Shown: in pieces, positions 1 to 10,692 of the stretch | Layout: the number at the start of each line of letters is the position of its first letter | Numbering within the stretch: position 1 is the first letter of the stretch | From: Pseudisothecium myosuroides | Taxonomy: Eukaryota; Streptophyta; Bryopsida; Hypnales; Lembophyllaceae | Reading direction: 5' to 3' | Length of the DNA: 64,000 nucleotides | Assembly: GCA_951799445.1 (NCBI GenBank) | Contig: OX637290.1 | Coordinates: 30,808,987 to 30,872,986 of the forward strand | The notes under the pieces: model-generated | The model's database searches: none | Seen by the model: only the letters and a program-made list of their open reading frames with translations | Told to the model about the DNA's origin: nothing | Program-made: the position numbers and the translations under genes

Positions 1-753
1 AAGCAGAAAGAAGTGCACTTTGTGGACTTCTGTACCACATACAATTAATTATTTTTAGAATTCCTTTTGACAATAGCTACAAGTATACCAGAAGACCATC
101 CCCTCCAAATTTCAGGTCAAAATTTGTTTTTATGGGTACTAAATAATACTGAAAACCTCTAGATTCGCAAGTGTGACATAAAATTAAGGGCTATTTTTGG
201 ACAATAAATTATTTTTGAAAATTAAAAAAAAATTAGGCAAGGTGAACAATAGTCATGAGTACCTTACATTAGAGAAAATTTGGGGCCTCTGGAGGGTTGC
301 TCCACAGCCCTCCGAGGTACCCTGAAATTTACTTTTTTTTTGCAAAAAAATCGTTTTTTCCCTATTTTCGTGCAGCTAAAACTGCAACAACAGTGGCACA
401 GGAACCGAAATTTACGAGTAAAAAAAAAGAAAAAAGAAATAAATTTAATCTTAAAAAAATTATTTAAAAAAATTTAAAAAATTTAAAAGTTAAAAAAAAT
501 TCACAATTACTGACCGTTTTGGCAAGCAGTCAGCCAAGTTGACTGCTCACTGCAGGACAGCTCTAGAGTGACAGGCCAAGCATTTTAATAGCTTGGGTTG
601 TCACTCCGGAGCAGCCCTTCGGAGGGCTAATTTTTTTTCTAATGACTTATAAATCTTGAGTCATTTAGAGCCAAAACGCAAAAGTTATGGCCAAAAAACA
701 AATCATAATGCAAGGTGTGACGCAAAATAGTACAGGTGTTCCTTGCATTCACC
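1..753 (-). mobile_element. Truncated copy of the GGTGATTGCACG-end DNA element (family C), cut by the window edge
   Basis: Bases 1-270 and 640-753 match, in inverted orientation, the element at 57573-58302. The right end at 712-753 carries the terminal repeat (reverse complement begins GGTGAATGCAAGGAACACC), followed inward by the same subterminal block. The other end lies beyond the window. The middle (268-642) is replaced by a nested hairpin-ended insertion. There is no coding capacity, so it is non-autonomous. Confidence 0.65.
268..642. mobile_element. Nested insertion with about 36-bp imperfect terminal inverted repeats
   Basis: The left end begins ATTAGAGAAAATTTGG and continues with CCTCTGGAGGGTTGCTCC. 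The right end read on the minus strand begins ATTAGAAAAAAAATTAG and continues with CCTCCGAAGGGCTGCTCC. It sits inside the family C copy at the window start. The core is A/T rich, with a short inverted GACTGCT/AGCAGTC motif near 528-546. No ORF of substance is present. Superfamily is not assigned because no clear target duplication is visible. Confidence 0.45.
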
Positions 754-1258
754 CTTAACTACTTCTAGACTATTCATTGAATTCTGGACTAAACATTAAG
801 AGATTTTTAGATAATAACATAAGAAGATCTCATAATATTTTGTATTGATCTCCCAATGTTTTGGATTGTTGGATTGTCTCCTGATGACCATTTTTCTTTC
901 TCCCGATGACCACTATTAATTCTGGACTTTCAAAAGTCCAAAAGTAGGTAAATGTGGCATAATAACTAAACTATAATTTAGATCTTCACCTATTAGCAAT
1001 ATAATTGTTTTTGGCGATTTATAGCCAAAAGCAATCTAGAATAGATGTCTACAACAAGGATCTATGAATTCACAAGGCGGGTCAATATTTACCATTTACA
1101 GCTAATCTATTTAAATTAGAGAGTTCACTACAATAAGAAAGATTTGGAAAATCCCTTACCTCTAAAAAAATTGTTGAATACTATCTAGTTTGACTCCATT
1201 CCTTTCTAAGCACTACACTAATTAAAATACATTTAACATACCAAGACTTTTATAAAGT
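754..1258. other. AT-rich intergenic sequence
   Basis: I see no ORF, repeat array or structured element here beyond simple A/T-rich sequence. Confidence 0.5.
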
Positions 1259-1616
1259 AGTGTCACCCACGTCAATATGTAGGACAAATCTAAAACCACC
1301 ACATACGTTGTCTACATTATACTAATAATGATATTTAGTATTACCTATACTAATTATTTATTAAAAAACTATAAATTTTGACTCTCGATAAATATTTTTA
1401 CCAATTGTGTTTGTGGAGAGATCCATCTATTCAAATAGTACTATTATGTATGCCCTAGGTAGAAATCTTCCTCAAAAGTAGAAACTTAAAGCAATTTTAA
1501 ATGGATTATAGTGTAGGTAACACCAAATATCATTTTTCAACTGTAGTATGCTCTCCACAGCATCTGCTGGGTCTTGGATTTGTCCTACATACTGGTGTGG
1601 GACTGTGGGTGACACT
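1259..1616. mobile_element. MITE of about 360 bp with AGTGTCACCCAC ends
   Basis: Both ends start AGTGTCACCCAC. The inverted repeat resumes after a small gap with TATGTAGGACAAATC (left 1277-1290, right near 1577-1592). A second internal inverted pair is aatgatatttagtattacc (about 1327-1346) against the complement of ggtaacaccaaatatcat. The core is non-coding and very A/T rich. Target duplication is unclear, so the superfamily is left open. Confidence 0.6.
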
Positions 1617-1639
1617 AATTTATTATTAGTGTGGCTTCC

Positions 1640-2110
1640 CTGGAGAGGAATATCAGTTCCAAAGCAGTTGTGTGTGCCTGTGCAGTTGTGTCCAGTACTT
1701 GGATGATTCCGCTCCTTCTTCTCCTGTAGCGGAAAGCCTGCTCCGAATCCATAGCAGCAATGCTAGAGGTTGCTCAGTTTGGGAGGGGCCGGGAGCGTCG
1801 GTCGTTACAGGCCGTGGAAATCCGATGTGGCCCGCTCATTGCCTGCCGTCGGTTTGCATTGGTGGGGACGGACTTGGCGACGGAGTGTGAGCCTGTGAGA
1901 GAGTCCGAGTGATTGGAGCCAAGCAAAAGCCGCGCGGAAGGGGCCAAGGCCAATTGGGTTCGTGGTTTCCGCACCAGGCATGTGAGGGCCACCTGAGGCT
2001 GGCAGAGGCGGAGCACCAGGGGCCACAGAACGGAACCAAAAGGAAGGGCAGGCAGGCAGACGGCTCAGTCCTCAGTCCGTCATCAGTCGCCCTCCCTCGA
2101 ACTTAACTTA
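1640..2110. other. GC-rich island of unknown nature
   Basis: This stretch is much richer in G and C than its surroundings, and short open frames overlap on both strands. None resembles a known protein, and overlapping frames are expected in GC-rich DNA. It could be a promoter or first-exon remnant, or captured genic sequence. Confidence 0.3.
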
Positions 2111-2255
2111 CTGTAGTTGTCAGCACTATTTGCTGCCCAGTTGGTCGTATAAGTTCGGTCTTGGACTGTACCGGACTGTACTGTACAGTTTGGTCTACAG
2201 AAAGGAATTTACAGTAGACTGTGAACCTGGTTTCCTCCAGTGGCGGCTCCTGGGA

Positions 2256-2477
2256 AACGCACCTCCGAACTTCCGAAGCTGAACAGCCCGTCGGTTCAGA
2301 CTTCAGAGGTGCAAACAGGTCGAGTGGTCTGCTGTACTGAGAACACACCTCCGAAGCTGAAGAGCCCATCGGTTCAGAAGCGCAGACAGGTCGAGTGGTC
2401 TGCTGCACTGAGAACGCACCTCCGAAGCTGAAGAGCCCGTCGGTTCAGAAGCGCAGACAGGTCGAGTGGTCTGCTGC
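2256..2477. repeat. Three-copy minisatellite, about 71-bp unit
   Basis: Units start at 2256, 2342 and 2413, each with AACRCACCTCCGAA, CGGTTCAGA and CAGGTCGAGTGGTCTGCTG. The first unit is longer (86 bp). Units two and three are almost identical, pointing to a recent duplication. It directly follows the GC-rich island. Confidence 0.9.
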
Positions 2478-2790
2478 AGATTTCAATAGTGCATTTCCGG
2501 GGAGCTAAAAAGGGAATTAGCTACACCCAAAACCGACTGAAGAAGCAATTGAGCATTGCTCTTATGGTATTATTAAATGTCTTAATTCATTGGTTGGATC
2601 TTGTGGAAAGTCAAGAGGGTCAGTATTTGAGGTAAATTTCCTTTTCATTCTTTTCTAGGACCAAGGATGAAAAAATGATGAATTTTCAAAGTGCTAAAAT
2701 AGATGTTTCTAAAATCCATCATAGACTTTGGTGCATAGACTTTGGTGAATAGTAGGGGCACATTGTAGGCAGGAATCTTCAAGGGTTAGT
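2478..2790. other. Intergenic sequence, nothing recognised
   Basis: No supported ORF or repeat. Confidence 0.4.
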
Positions 2791-2896
2791 TTCACCTCTA
2801 AAGTCCCAAGACCTTTTTTTCATCAAAAAACTCAAAATTGTCATTTCTAGTGCAAAAAACAAAAAACTATTTAAAAAAAATTTGCATATCTAATTG

Positions 2897-3228
2897 TGGC
2901 AATTTTCATTAAATTGGCGGTATTCCATGTGCCAAATTTCAGACCACACAATTTGAACCACAAAAGTGACATTTAAGATAGGTTTACGTAACAGACATAT
3001 AGGACTGGTTTAGATTTTAGAAATCTACTACGAGTATAGATTTTAGACCGTGCAATCTAATAAATCTAGGAATGAAAAAAAATCAAATATCTAGAAGCAA
3101 TGTAGATTTCAAGAATCTAGGACTGATCTACATTTCAAGTATAGATTTTATGGTTCAGACCGCACGGTTTGAACTATTAAAATTGCCAGAAGTAACGGAA
3201 TGGCACCATTTTAATGAAATTGGCCATA
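2897..3228. mobile_element. Nested MITE-like insertion in a family A element
   Basis: The left end GGCAATTTTCATTAAATTGG pairs with the right end, whose complement reads GGCCAATTTCATTAAAATGG. The ATTCC that follows is also shared, as is the inner pair around CAGACCACACAATTTGAAC. The interior repeats short tagattt / aatcta motifs. Flanking family A sequence (TCATTTCTAGTGCAAA) appears on both sides, at 2843 and 3270. Confidence 0.5.
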
Positions 3229-3891
3229 ATTCTAGGATCTTGCACTAGATTGGTATCAGAACATTTGTGTCATTTCTAGTGCAAAGAGCAAAAGAATATT
3301 AGATTTCTTTTTTTGCATATCTAATTGTAGGACCTTGCACCAGACTAAGTGTAAGAATGTGTGGAAGAAATTTCAAAAACTTTGACTACATAGATTGGGC
3401 AAGATATTTGCATTTAAAGTGAAGAAAACAAATTTTTTTGCTCCTTGCTTAACTAGATTTTTTGACTTCAAATCTTCTTAGCTACCAATTTTTGAACTTC
3501 TGATTTCTAATTTCTAATTTTTTATATATTGAAGGATTGAATTGAGAGTCTAAGAATTATTATTTTTTAAAACAAAAAACTAATTCTCAGTCATTAAAAA
3601 ATTATTAAGTAGAAGTAGATTCAAGATTGAAGGGAAAACTAAACCATTAATAGCTCTAAGATGGAATTGAAATATACCAATCTCAATGGTGACATAATCC
3701 TAGCACGAGATCTTAACCTTGTGAAAAAAATTGAATTTTTTTTTAGAATTGAATTCAAAAATGAATCCTAAGTGTTATTTTTTCAAGAAGATGCTTTGAT
3801 TACTTGAAAAACAAGATTGTCCATAAATTTTACTCCGTACATCATAAATCCAAATGGAATGAATCAAAGTTTTCCATGTAGATAAAATACT

Positions 3892-3912
3892 ATACATACA
3901 TACATACATACA
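3892..3912. repeat. (TACA)n microsatellite
   Basis: About five tandem TACA units within the degenerate family A element. Confidence 0.9.
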
Positions 3913-4134
3913 TTTCAAGTTTTGGGGGGTGAGGTCCTACTAGCTAAACTAAAATTGAAATTTATTGTGACATAACTTTTGCTTTTATGCACCAATTGAA
4001 ATAAAATTTATATTTTCGGAAAGCTAATGAGTTTTTCTATCTTCACAAACAGTCTCTCTAACAATATGGAGACTATAGGAGCCTACCCAAAATCCATTTT
4101 GTCCCTCAAGGGAACATTGGAACTTTAGGGATAA

Positions 4135-5311
4135 CAAAGGGGTCATAATTAGGTGTAGTTACTTGAAGATAGGGACACTCAAATGCTCAAGGTGCCTAAA
4201 ACAACCAAAAAGCGGCAAGTCCTTTTATTTTTTAAGAATCTAGCAAATCACATTTTCCACTTCCTTGACCATTGGATACAATAATCAAAGTGAAATTGCT
4301 TCTAACACGTCTCCATAATACTCCACTATACTTTCGTATGGTTGAAGTTCAAAAAAAGAGTTTTCATCTTCAAATTTTGGATAATGCACAAAAAAATCAC
4401 AGTTTTTGATAATTTCTCTTGAAAAACACCCCATCATTCAAGGCTAGTATGATGCTCATTCTAAGATATTCCGGATGAAAATTACTTTTTCCTTTGAATG
4501 ATCATTATGTAGACCCTTCACTAGAGTCACCGCAGCTACTCCAGTCATTCAATGTACAGAGTAACATAAATACACGTGAATATAAGCGAAGCAAAAGAAT
4601 GCCTTGAAGAACAATAGTGTGAAATTCATGGGCATTCTACATGTCCATGAATTTCCTTTGATGTCCACGTGTCCCATATTGAGGCTCATAGAGTGGGCAA
4701 TTCTAAAAGTTAAACTTGAACAATAAATGTTTTCCAAAAGACGGAACTGTCATGATCAAAACGTGCAGCAAAGGGCGGGGTGCACGGTTTTCTTGCCTCC
4801 ACCTGATCACATGACGTTCCTACTGAAGGAATGGGCTTTTTAGAGTAGTCTGAATTTTCTTATTTGTTGGGTCAACACAAACAGGAATTTTAAAAAAAAA
4901 TCCATTTCAGTATGCTTGTGCACGGCATTGTCCATGTCATAGTGGCAAATCAAAAATCAGAACTTGAGAGAGATTTAAGGTAGACGCACCCATTCCCGTC
5001 AGTGTACCCCATTCCGTCATCATGTCCGAATGCAGTATATTCCAGGAAGAAAATTTTATGCCTTTACTAACGGATGGGAATGGGTGCCTAGCTTATGGTC
5101 CATTTGGGTTAGAGGGGGTGTTGCACTAGGGTGGGTGCACCTATTCTCTAACATTTTTAATTCTTTAACTCCTACTTCTATATGGATCAAAAAGTCAATT
5201 TTCGTACCACATTTGTCAAAAGTGAAAAAAATCCCTATTTTAGAAACATTTTATCAAAGTTGACATCATAGGAATCTACCAAGAATTCGTGGAAAAAAAT
5301 ATTCCAAAACT
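4135..5311. other. Intergenic sequence, nothing recognised
   Basis: Only short open frames (77 codons or fewer) with no recognisable motifs. Confidence 0.4.
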
Positions 5312-6886
5312 TTAACCCCTAAAGTTCTGAGGCCTATTTTTTGCCAAAAAACGCTCAAAACTGCCATTTCTATAGCAAAGAGTTAAAAAAAAAAATTGTT
5401 TTTTTTTCACATCTGACCCGTAGGATCTTACACCTAATTGGAATGAGAATGTGTGGAAAAAATTTCAGAATTTTTGACCACACAGATTGCAAGATATCTG
5501 CGTTTAAAGTGGGAAAAACAAGTTTTTCAGCACATTGTGGGACCAGATTTTTTGACTTTAAACATTTTTAACTTAAAATTTTTGCACTACAGCGTTTTGA
5601 GCTTTAAACCCAGAATGACCCTGAGGACAGAATGTGTCCTCGACCAATTTTTGAATTTAAATAAAACCTTATTAAATTACTATTTTAAGTAGTTTATATT
5701 TTTGAAAAATTCTTTATGAAGTTTAGTTTTAGCCTCAAAAATCTGATTTTGAAAATGATTGATTATGGTTTTTCTATTCAAAATTTTGTGCACGGGTGTC
5801 CGTTGCAATCTTGATTTTTTGTAGTGTTGAGGGCTCTTGGAAATGAGCCTCAAATACACTAGATCTTTGAGAAAAAATCACATTAGAAATTCATTTAAAA
5901 AAATTGTAGAGTAGATTTTGAGAAGTCATAAATTGATTGGGGTTATGCACGTTAGGCCCTTTAACCTCATATTTTTTCGGTGACCAAATTTTTAGATTTG
6001 ACACGTGAAAAGAGGATTGAAAGGCTTCAAATCACTTTCACAGTTTTAACACCCTCATGATCACACATTATAATCTTTCAATCCGTAAGAGATATTGTTG
6101 TGTTTTCTTTTCTAATGTGATCTCTAACATGTCTAGTTTGATTTCATACGGTTACAATTCAAAAAGAATTGATACAACTTATCAAAATGTTGGCTTTTTG
6201 TTCAATATAGAGCAAATTTCTTGAAGCTCAAGAAATTTCAGGGTCATTCTGGGGTTAAATCTTTATAGTGGAGAATTGAGTTGAGAGTCTAGGGGAAAAA
6301 AAAAACTTCAAAAAAACTTCATTATCATTCTTAAAAAAATTGTTAAGTAGAAGTAGGTACAAGATAGAAGGAAAATCTAAAATATTCATATATTTTAGAT
6401 GGAATTAAAATGCACTAATCCCAATGGTGAGATTGTTCTAGTAAGTAAACTAAACCATTCCAAAAAAAAATTGAAAAATTACAAAAATTGCATTCCGAAA
6501 TGCATCCTACAAGGTATTTTTTTCAAAAAGATGCTCTAACTGCCCGAAAAACAAGAATGTCCATAACTTCCTCATAACGAATCCAAATGAGATGAATCAA
6601 AGCTTTCCAGATAGACAAAAATATAATCTATGAGAAAAAAAATATTTTTAAAAAAAATTCAAAATTTTGCAAATTTTTTTTGCTGCCCTCCATCCCCACG
6701 CATTCCAAGAAATGGCATAATTTCTCGCTCAAAGGTCCGATTTCAATTTTTTTTTCTGCCACGTACCTCTCTCAATTCTTCATGTTCACAAAAAGTTTCA
6801 AAAAATTAGGAGAAAATTTCAGCCCGTAGGTACCTGCCCCAAGTCCCATTTGTCCCCCGAACGGACAATGGTCCTTTAGGGGTTAA
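5312..6886 (+). mobile_element. Family A TTAA element carrying a nested family B element
   Basis: TTAA at 5312-5315 is followed by CCCCTAAAG. The right end is GTCCTTTAGGGG with TTAA at 6883-6886. Without the insertion at 5604-6258 it is about 920 bp, matching the copies at 7963 and 26663. The GTCCCCCGAACGGAC block beside the right end is the family's subterminal palindrome in decayed form. No transposase ORF is present. Confidence 0.88.
5604..6258 (+). mobile_element. Nested TTAA element (family B)
   Basis: The element starts TTAA-ACCCAGAATGACCCTGA and ends TCAGGGTCATTCTGGGG-TTAA, giving a 17-bp terminal inverted repeat flanked by TTAA on both sides. The sibling family A copy holds the uninterrupted sequence gagctttaaatcttt at 26953-26967, so the duplicated target is directly visible. 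The interior matches 20292-20932 and, inverted, 22280-22880. Confidence 0.9.
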
Positions 6887-7962
6887 ACATGTAGGGGGGA
6901 ACTCAAGGTTTTTTGCAAAGGAATGTAAAAAACAATCATCTCCACGGGAGATAATACCATTGGAATGTTAGCTTCCAAGAAGAAAAACTTACCTTTGAAG
7001 GACGAGCTCTACAGCAACCTAATTAGTGAAATTCAATTCCATATTCAATTTAGTCTTGCAAGTAGAAGGGCTCTTGAAGTGGAATTGTAGAGTACTTTGG
7101 CTCAAGAGCAAATAGATATTCTCTTCCAAAAATTGTTTGAGTATAGTGCCAATAATCGATAGTCCCTTTGTTTCTACATAATATCGGTGTTTTTTTTGTA
7201 AAATACAAAAGAAACATTGGTATTATTTAGAGACTGAGGGACTAGTTGGTAAATCAAACAAAATATATTGAAAAAATCTTAATAAATTCCAAAATGATGA
7301 ATTCTCAAATGGATTCAAAAATGTTCAATGACTTCTTTCAATGGCTTCATCTATTGACCCTTCCTTGAACATTCATGGCCTAATTTAAGTTTTAATATTT
7401 AAACATAAATTGCAAACTTAAAAATCACAAAAATTTGATTACTTTTATATTTTCTCCAAATCAATAATGACTGCAATCTCTTGTCTACTTACAATATAAT
7501 AATTGTAGATCTATAACAAAGTGGATGCCCTATTTGCTATTGAAATACAAGAATGTAAGTATTATTGTCATGAAGTCCGGCATTCCATTTTAAATAGGTG
7601 AATGCAAGACGACTAGTGTAATAAATAAAAATTGCTCAAAATAAAATAATTTGCTTTGGATAAACTTAAAAGCAAAGATTATCTCAAGCAACAAAGCTAA
7701 ATTAGAACACTGAAATGTCAAGTAGTTGATTTGACAAAAACTAGACAAAATCCCTTAAACACCATACTTGCAAAGCTTTTACTTTTATTTACTTTTATGA
7801 AAAGTATATTGTTTATTTTATTTTTATATAAGGTGCACAATTTTTTCAATTTATAAAACAAATGAATTAGTGCACCTATTGATGAGAACCATTTTCAAAG
7901 CTTTGGATCTTCAAGTTTCCACTTGTTAGAAATGTAAAATTGGGAATCTTCTTGATGTTAAT
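6887..7962. other. AT-rich intergenic sequence
   Basis: No supported gene or repeat. A short inverted pair (atatcggtgtttttttgta against tacaaaagaaacattggtat, 7183-7226) might be a small MITE relic. Confidence 0.35.
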
Positions 7963-8882
7963 TTAACCCCTATAGGCCCAAGGCATTTTCTGGCTCCAAA
8001 ACCTCTGAAAACTGCCATTTCTGCTGCAATCATTCCCTAAACCAAAAAAAACTTTTTTTCAAGAATCTAACCGTAGGATCTTGGACTTCACTTGTCTCAA
8101 ATCATGTGGTAAAAATTTCATGAAGTTTGACCGTACGGATTGGAAGATATTAGCATTTGAAGTTGGAAAAAGAAGTTTTTTTGAACTCTCGTTTGCAATT
8201 TCAGTTGACATTGACGGCCATTTGTGGACTTTTTTTGCACTACTCACTATGAAGTTAAAATTTTTTATGTTGAACATTTGAGTTGAGAGTCGGGGAAAAA
8301 AATTTCACAATGTCAAAACTTGATTTTCATACATAATTTTTTTTAAAGTAGAAGTAGGTCCAAAATTGAACAAAACACTAAATCTTCAATAGCTTTTAGA
8401 TGGAATTAAAAAACCATAATCCCAAAGGTAGGATTGTTCGTGCAAACAAAATTAACCTTTTCAAAAAAAAAAATTTGAATTTTTTTTTAAATTGCATTCA
8501 AAAATGAATTTTATAAGTTTTTTTTTGAAGAAGGCGCTTAGATTGCCCGAAAAACAAGATTATCCATAATTTTTTCATTTTTAGTCCAAATAGAATGAAT
8601 CAAAGCTTCAGATGTAGACAAAAACATAATCTTTGAGGAAAAAATTAAAAATTAAAAAAATTCAATTTTTTTTCCTGCCCAGCGAACTGCTTTTTTGACT
8701 TCGGGTGGCATAACTTTAGCTCCCAGGCACCGATTTTTAAAAAAAATTATATTTTTAGAAAGCTAATGTGATTTCCTATCTTAAAAAAAAGTTTCAAAAA
8801 ATCAGGTCGAAATTTCAGGTCGCACGAGCCTGCCCGAAATCCCAAGTGTCCCCTGAGGGGACTTTGGGCCTTTAGGGGTTAA
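7963..8882 (+). mobile_element. Complete family A TTAA element, 920 bp
   Basis: TTAA at 7963-7966 precedes CCCCTATAGGCCCAAGG. The other end is GTCCCCTGAGGGGAC, then TTTGGGCCTTTAGGGG and TTAA at 8879-8882. The two sides differ inside the terminal repeat: one carries the GTCCCC palindrome, the other a block reading GCCATTTCTGCTGCAATC. No ORF encodes a transposase. Confidence 0.9.
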
Positions 8883-9529
8883 AGTACAAAATTTTTAAAA
8901 ATGACATGTTATTTTGGTGTTATGTTAAATACTAAATGATAAAATTGACGAATCTCCCTACTTTCACATCGTGTTTTATATTGACCTCTTATAAAGGAAT
9001 GCAATTGATAATTAAATGGTGTACATCCTATTTCATTCAACCATTTGTAAGTCCTAATTCTAATTTCAATCCAATTAAATGTTGCTAGTGCACAATAGAG
9101 GGTTGCTATTATGTGAGCATAGGAGTGTGAGCCCATGAGCCTAGAATACCACACATATGTTATAGGTGTATATACTATAGAACTGTTTATGATTATAGGA
9201 TATATATGTTACAAATATCCATATTATAGGTGTTTATGATACATACACCTTCTATAGTGTGTGGTATTTATATTATAGGTACCTATATTGTAGGCTCAAT
9301 GCTCACAAGCTCGCATTTTTGGGCTCACATACTAGCACTGTTGGTGGAGGATAAATCTCATTTGTAGTAAGGATGCATATGTTTCAATTACATTTAAGAA
9401 CAATTAATGCTTTAAGTTTTCACTCCATCTTGTGCCTACTTCTACTAAACAATTTTTCTTCTAGATTTTCAACCCAATTCTCACCACGAAGATTTAGGCC
9501 TCAAAACTTTATAATACAAAATATTGAAG
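8883..9529. other. Intergenic sequence with a fold-back segment at about 9096-9341
   Basis: The left arm GCTATTATGTGAGC and the right arm, complement GCTAGTATGTGAGC, face each other. Inner pairs GAATACCACACA / AAATACCACACAC support a hairpin of about 245 bp. No target duplication was found. Otherwise nothing is recognised. Confidence 0.45.
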
Positions 9530-10102
9530 TTAACCCCTAAAGGACCAAGTGTTTGTTCAGTGTACGCAAGAAATCTTGAGTAGGTTCCTACGAAGTCATT
9601 TTTGGTTGGATGTTCATGAAATTAAGAGTCAATGTGTAAACAAATACTTCCTTGCTGAAAATCTATTTTTTTCCCAATTAAATGCTCGGATCAAAAGTTA
9701 TGCTACCGTGAACTTTTGGGGCAGCTCGGGCAATTTGAAAATCTTTTGCAAAAATGTTCATCAACTTTTGAAATTTGGCAGGTATATAACTTACATGATA
9801 CAAGATGCAAATGTCAAAAAATAATCAAGTGTAGTGTAAAAATCTCATCCTAGGAGTTAAAGTTTGCTGACCTTGTTGGGCAAGGTTGAAAAAAAAAAAT
9901 TATCCTAACTTCAAAGGTTATAATCTTTCAATCTGTGCGGTCAAAGTTTCTGAAATTTTTTCTACATATTGGTAGAGAAGTCTAATACAAATTTGTATGG
10001 TTAAATTTTGAAAAAAAACTTTTTTATTTTTTCAATTTTTTCCTGTTGTCCTAAAAAGTGACAATTTTTGCCCAAAATGTGCCTCGGTCCTTCAGGGGTT
10101 AA
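9530..10102 (-). mobile_element. Short TTAA element, 573 bp (CCCCTAAAGG ends)
   Basis: TTAA at 9530-9533 is followed by CCCCTAAAGGACCAAG. The right end is CTCGGTCCTTCAGGGG with TTAA at 10099-10102. Ends match family A but the body is shorter and partly different, so it is a deletion derivative or a sister family. Strand is relative and uncertain. Confidence 0.85.
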
Positions 10103-10343
10103 GGGGATTCAAAGCTGAAACTAGTAAAGCAAGGTGAATATTGATATCTTATAATTTACATGGTCAAAGTTTATGAAAAAAATTCCACACATTCTCTTAG
10201 AAGTCTAAAGCAATATTTAACATGCAAAAAAAAATTAATTAATTTTAAATTTAAAAAAACAACTTACAGTAGCTCTTTATACTAGAAATGTAAATTTTGA
10301 AGATTTTTTTGGTGAAACATACTCATGTACCTTTAGGGATTAA
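10103..10343. mobile_element. Truncated TTAA element, one end only
   Basis: It ends TACCTTTAGGGAT-TAA (TTAA at 10340-10343) and contains internal blocks like the neighbouring copies (catggtcaaagttt, actagaaatg). The left end is missing or abuts the copy at 9530-10102. Confidence 0.55.
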
Positions 10344-10497
10344 AGAATGATCCTAGCATGTATCTCTTTTTCTCAAAACTTAGTCTCAACACCTCTTGGG
10401 TACACTAATTTGTCCTGCAACTTTATGTGATACTAATATCTTTCAAAGTCAAATTATTTATAAAATGATTAAATTAAGATAAATTGAAATGTTAATA

Positions 10498-10690
10498 CAA
10501 TAGAACCTCTCTTACTACATGGTGCCGGGACCATGCACTAAGAGAAGTTTATACATTTAGAGAGGTGTAATAATGGTCCCCTTACTAATGTCAGCTCTAA
10601 CTACACTACTTTTCAGAAAAAGTGTTTCAAATTGAACCCACCTACTGATTGCCTTGTTGCATATTATGCACTAAGAGAGATTCTACTCAA
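10498..10690 (+). mobile_element. Pogo/Emigrant-like MITE, copy 1
   Basis: TA dinucleotides at 10496-10497 and 10691-10692 flank the element. The left end is CAATAGAACCTCTCTTACTA, and the right end read in complement is TTGAGTAGAATCTCTCTTAG. GTAGAACCTCT-type ends with a TA target are known from pogo-like elements such as Arabidopsis Emigrant. The element is 193 bp and non-coding. Confidence 0.65.
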
Positions 10691-10692
10691 TA

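Larger units (their letters stand above)
2791..4134 (+). mobile_element. Degenerate TTAA-CCCCTAAAGG element (family A)
   Basis: The left end reads TTCA-CCTCTAAAGTCCCAAG and the right end reads GTCCCTCAAGGGAACATTGG ... CTTTAGGG-ATAA, decayed versions of the family ends. The internal blocks match other copies, including the TAGAAGTAG block near 3607 and the line near 3784-3810 about a region ending in AACAAGATTGTCC. It is longer than the usual roughly 930 bp because of a nested insertion near 2897-3228 and a duplication of the adjoining segment. Confidence 0.75.

Noticed and set aside
3249..3262. TTGGTATCAGAAC resembling a retrotransposon primer-binding site
   Set aside because: It is a variant of an internal block of family A elements (related blocks read CTAATTGGAATGAGAAT and similar), with no LTR nearby.
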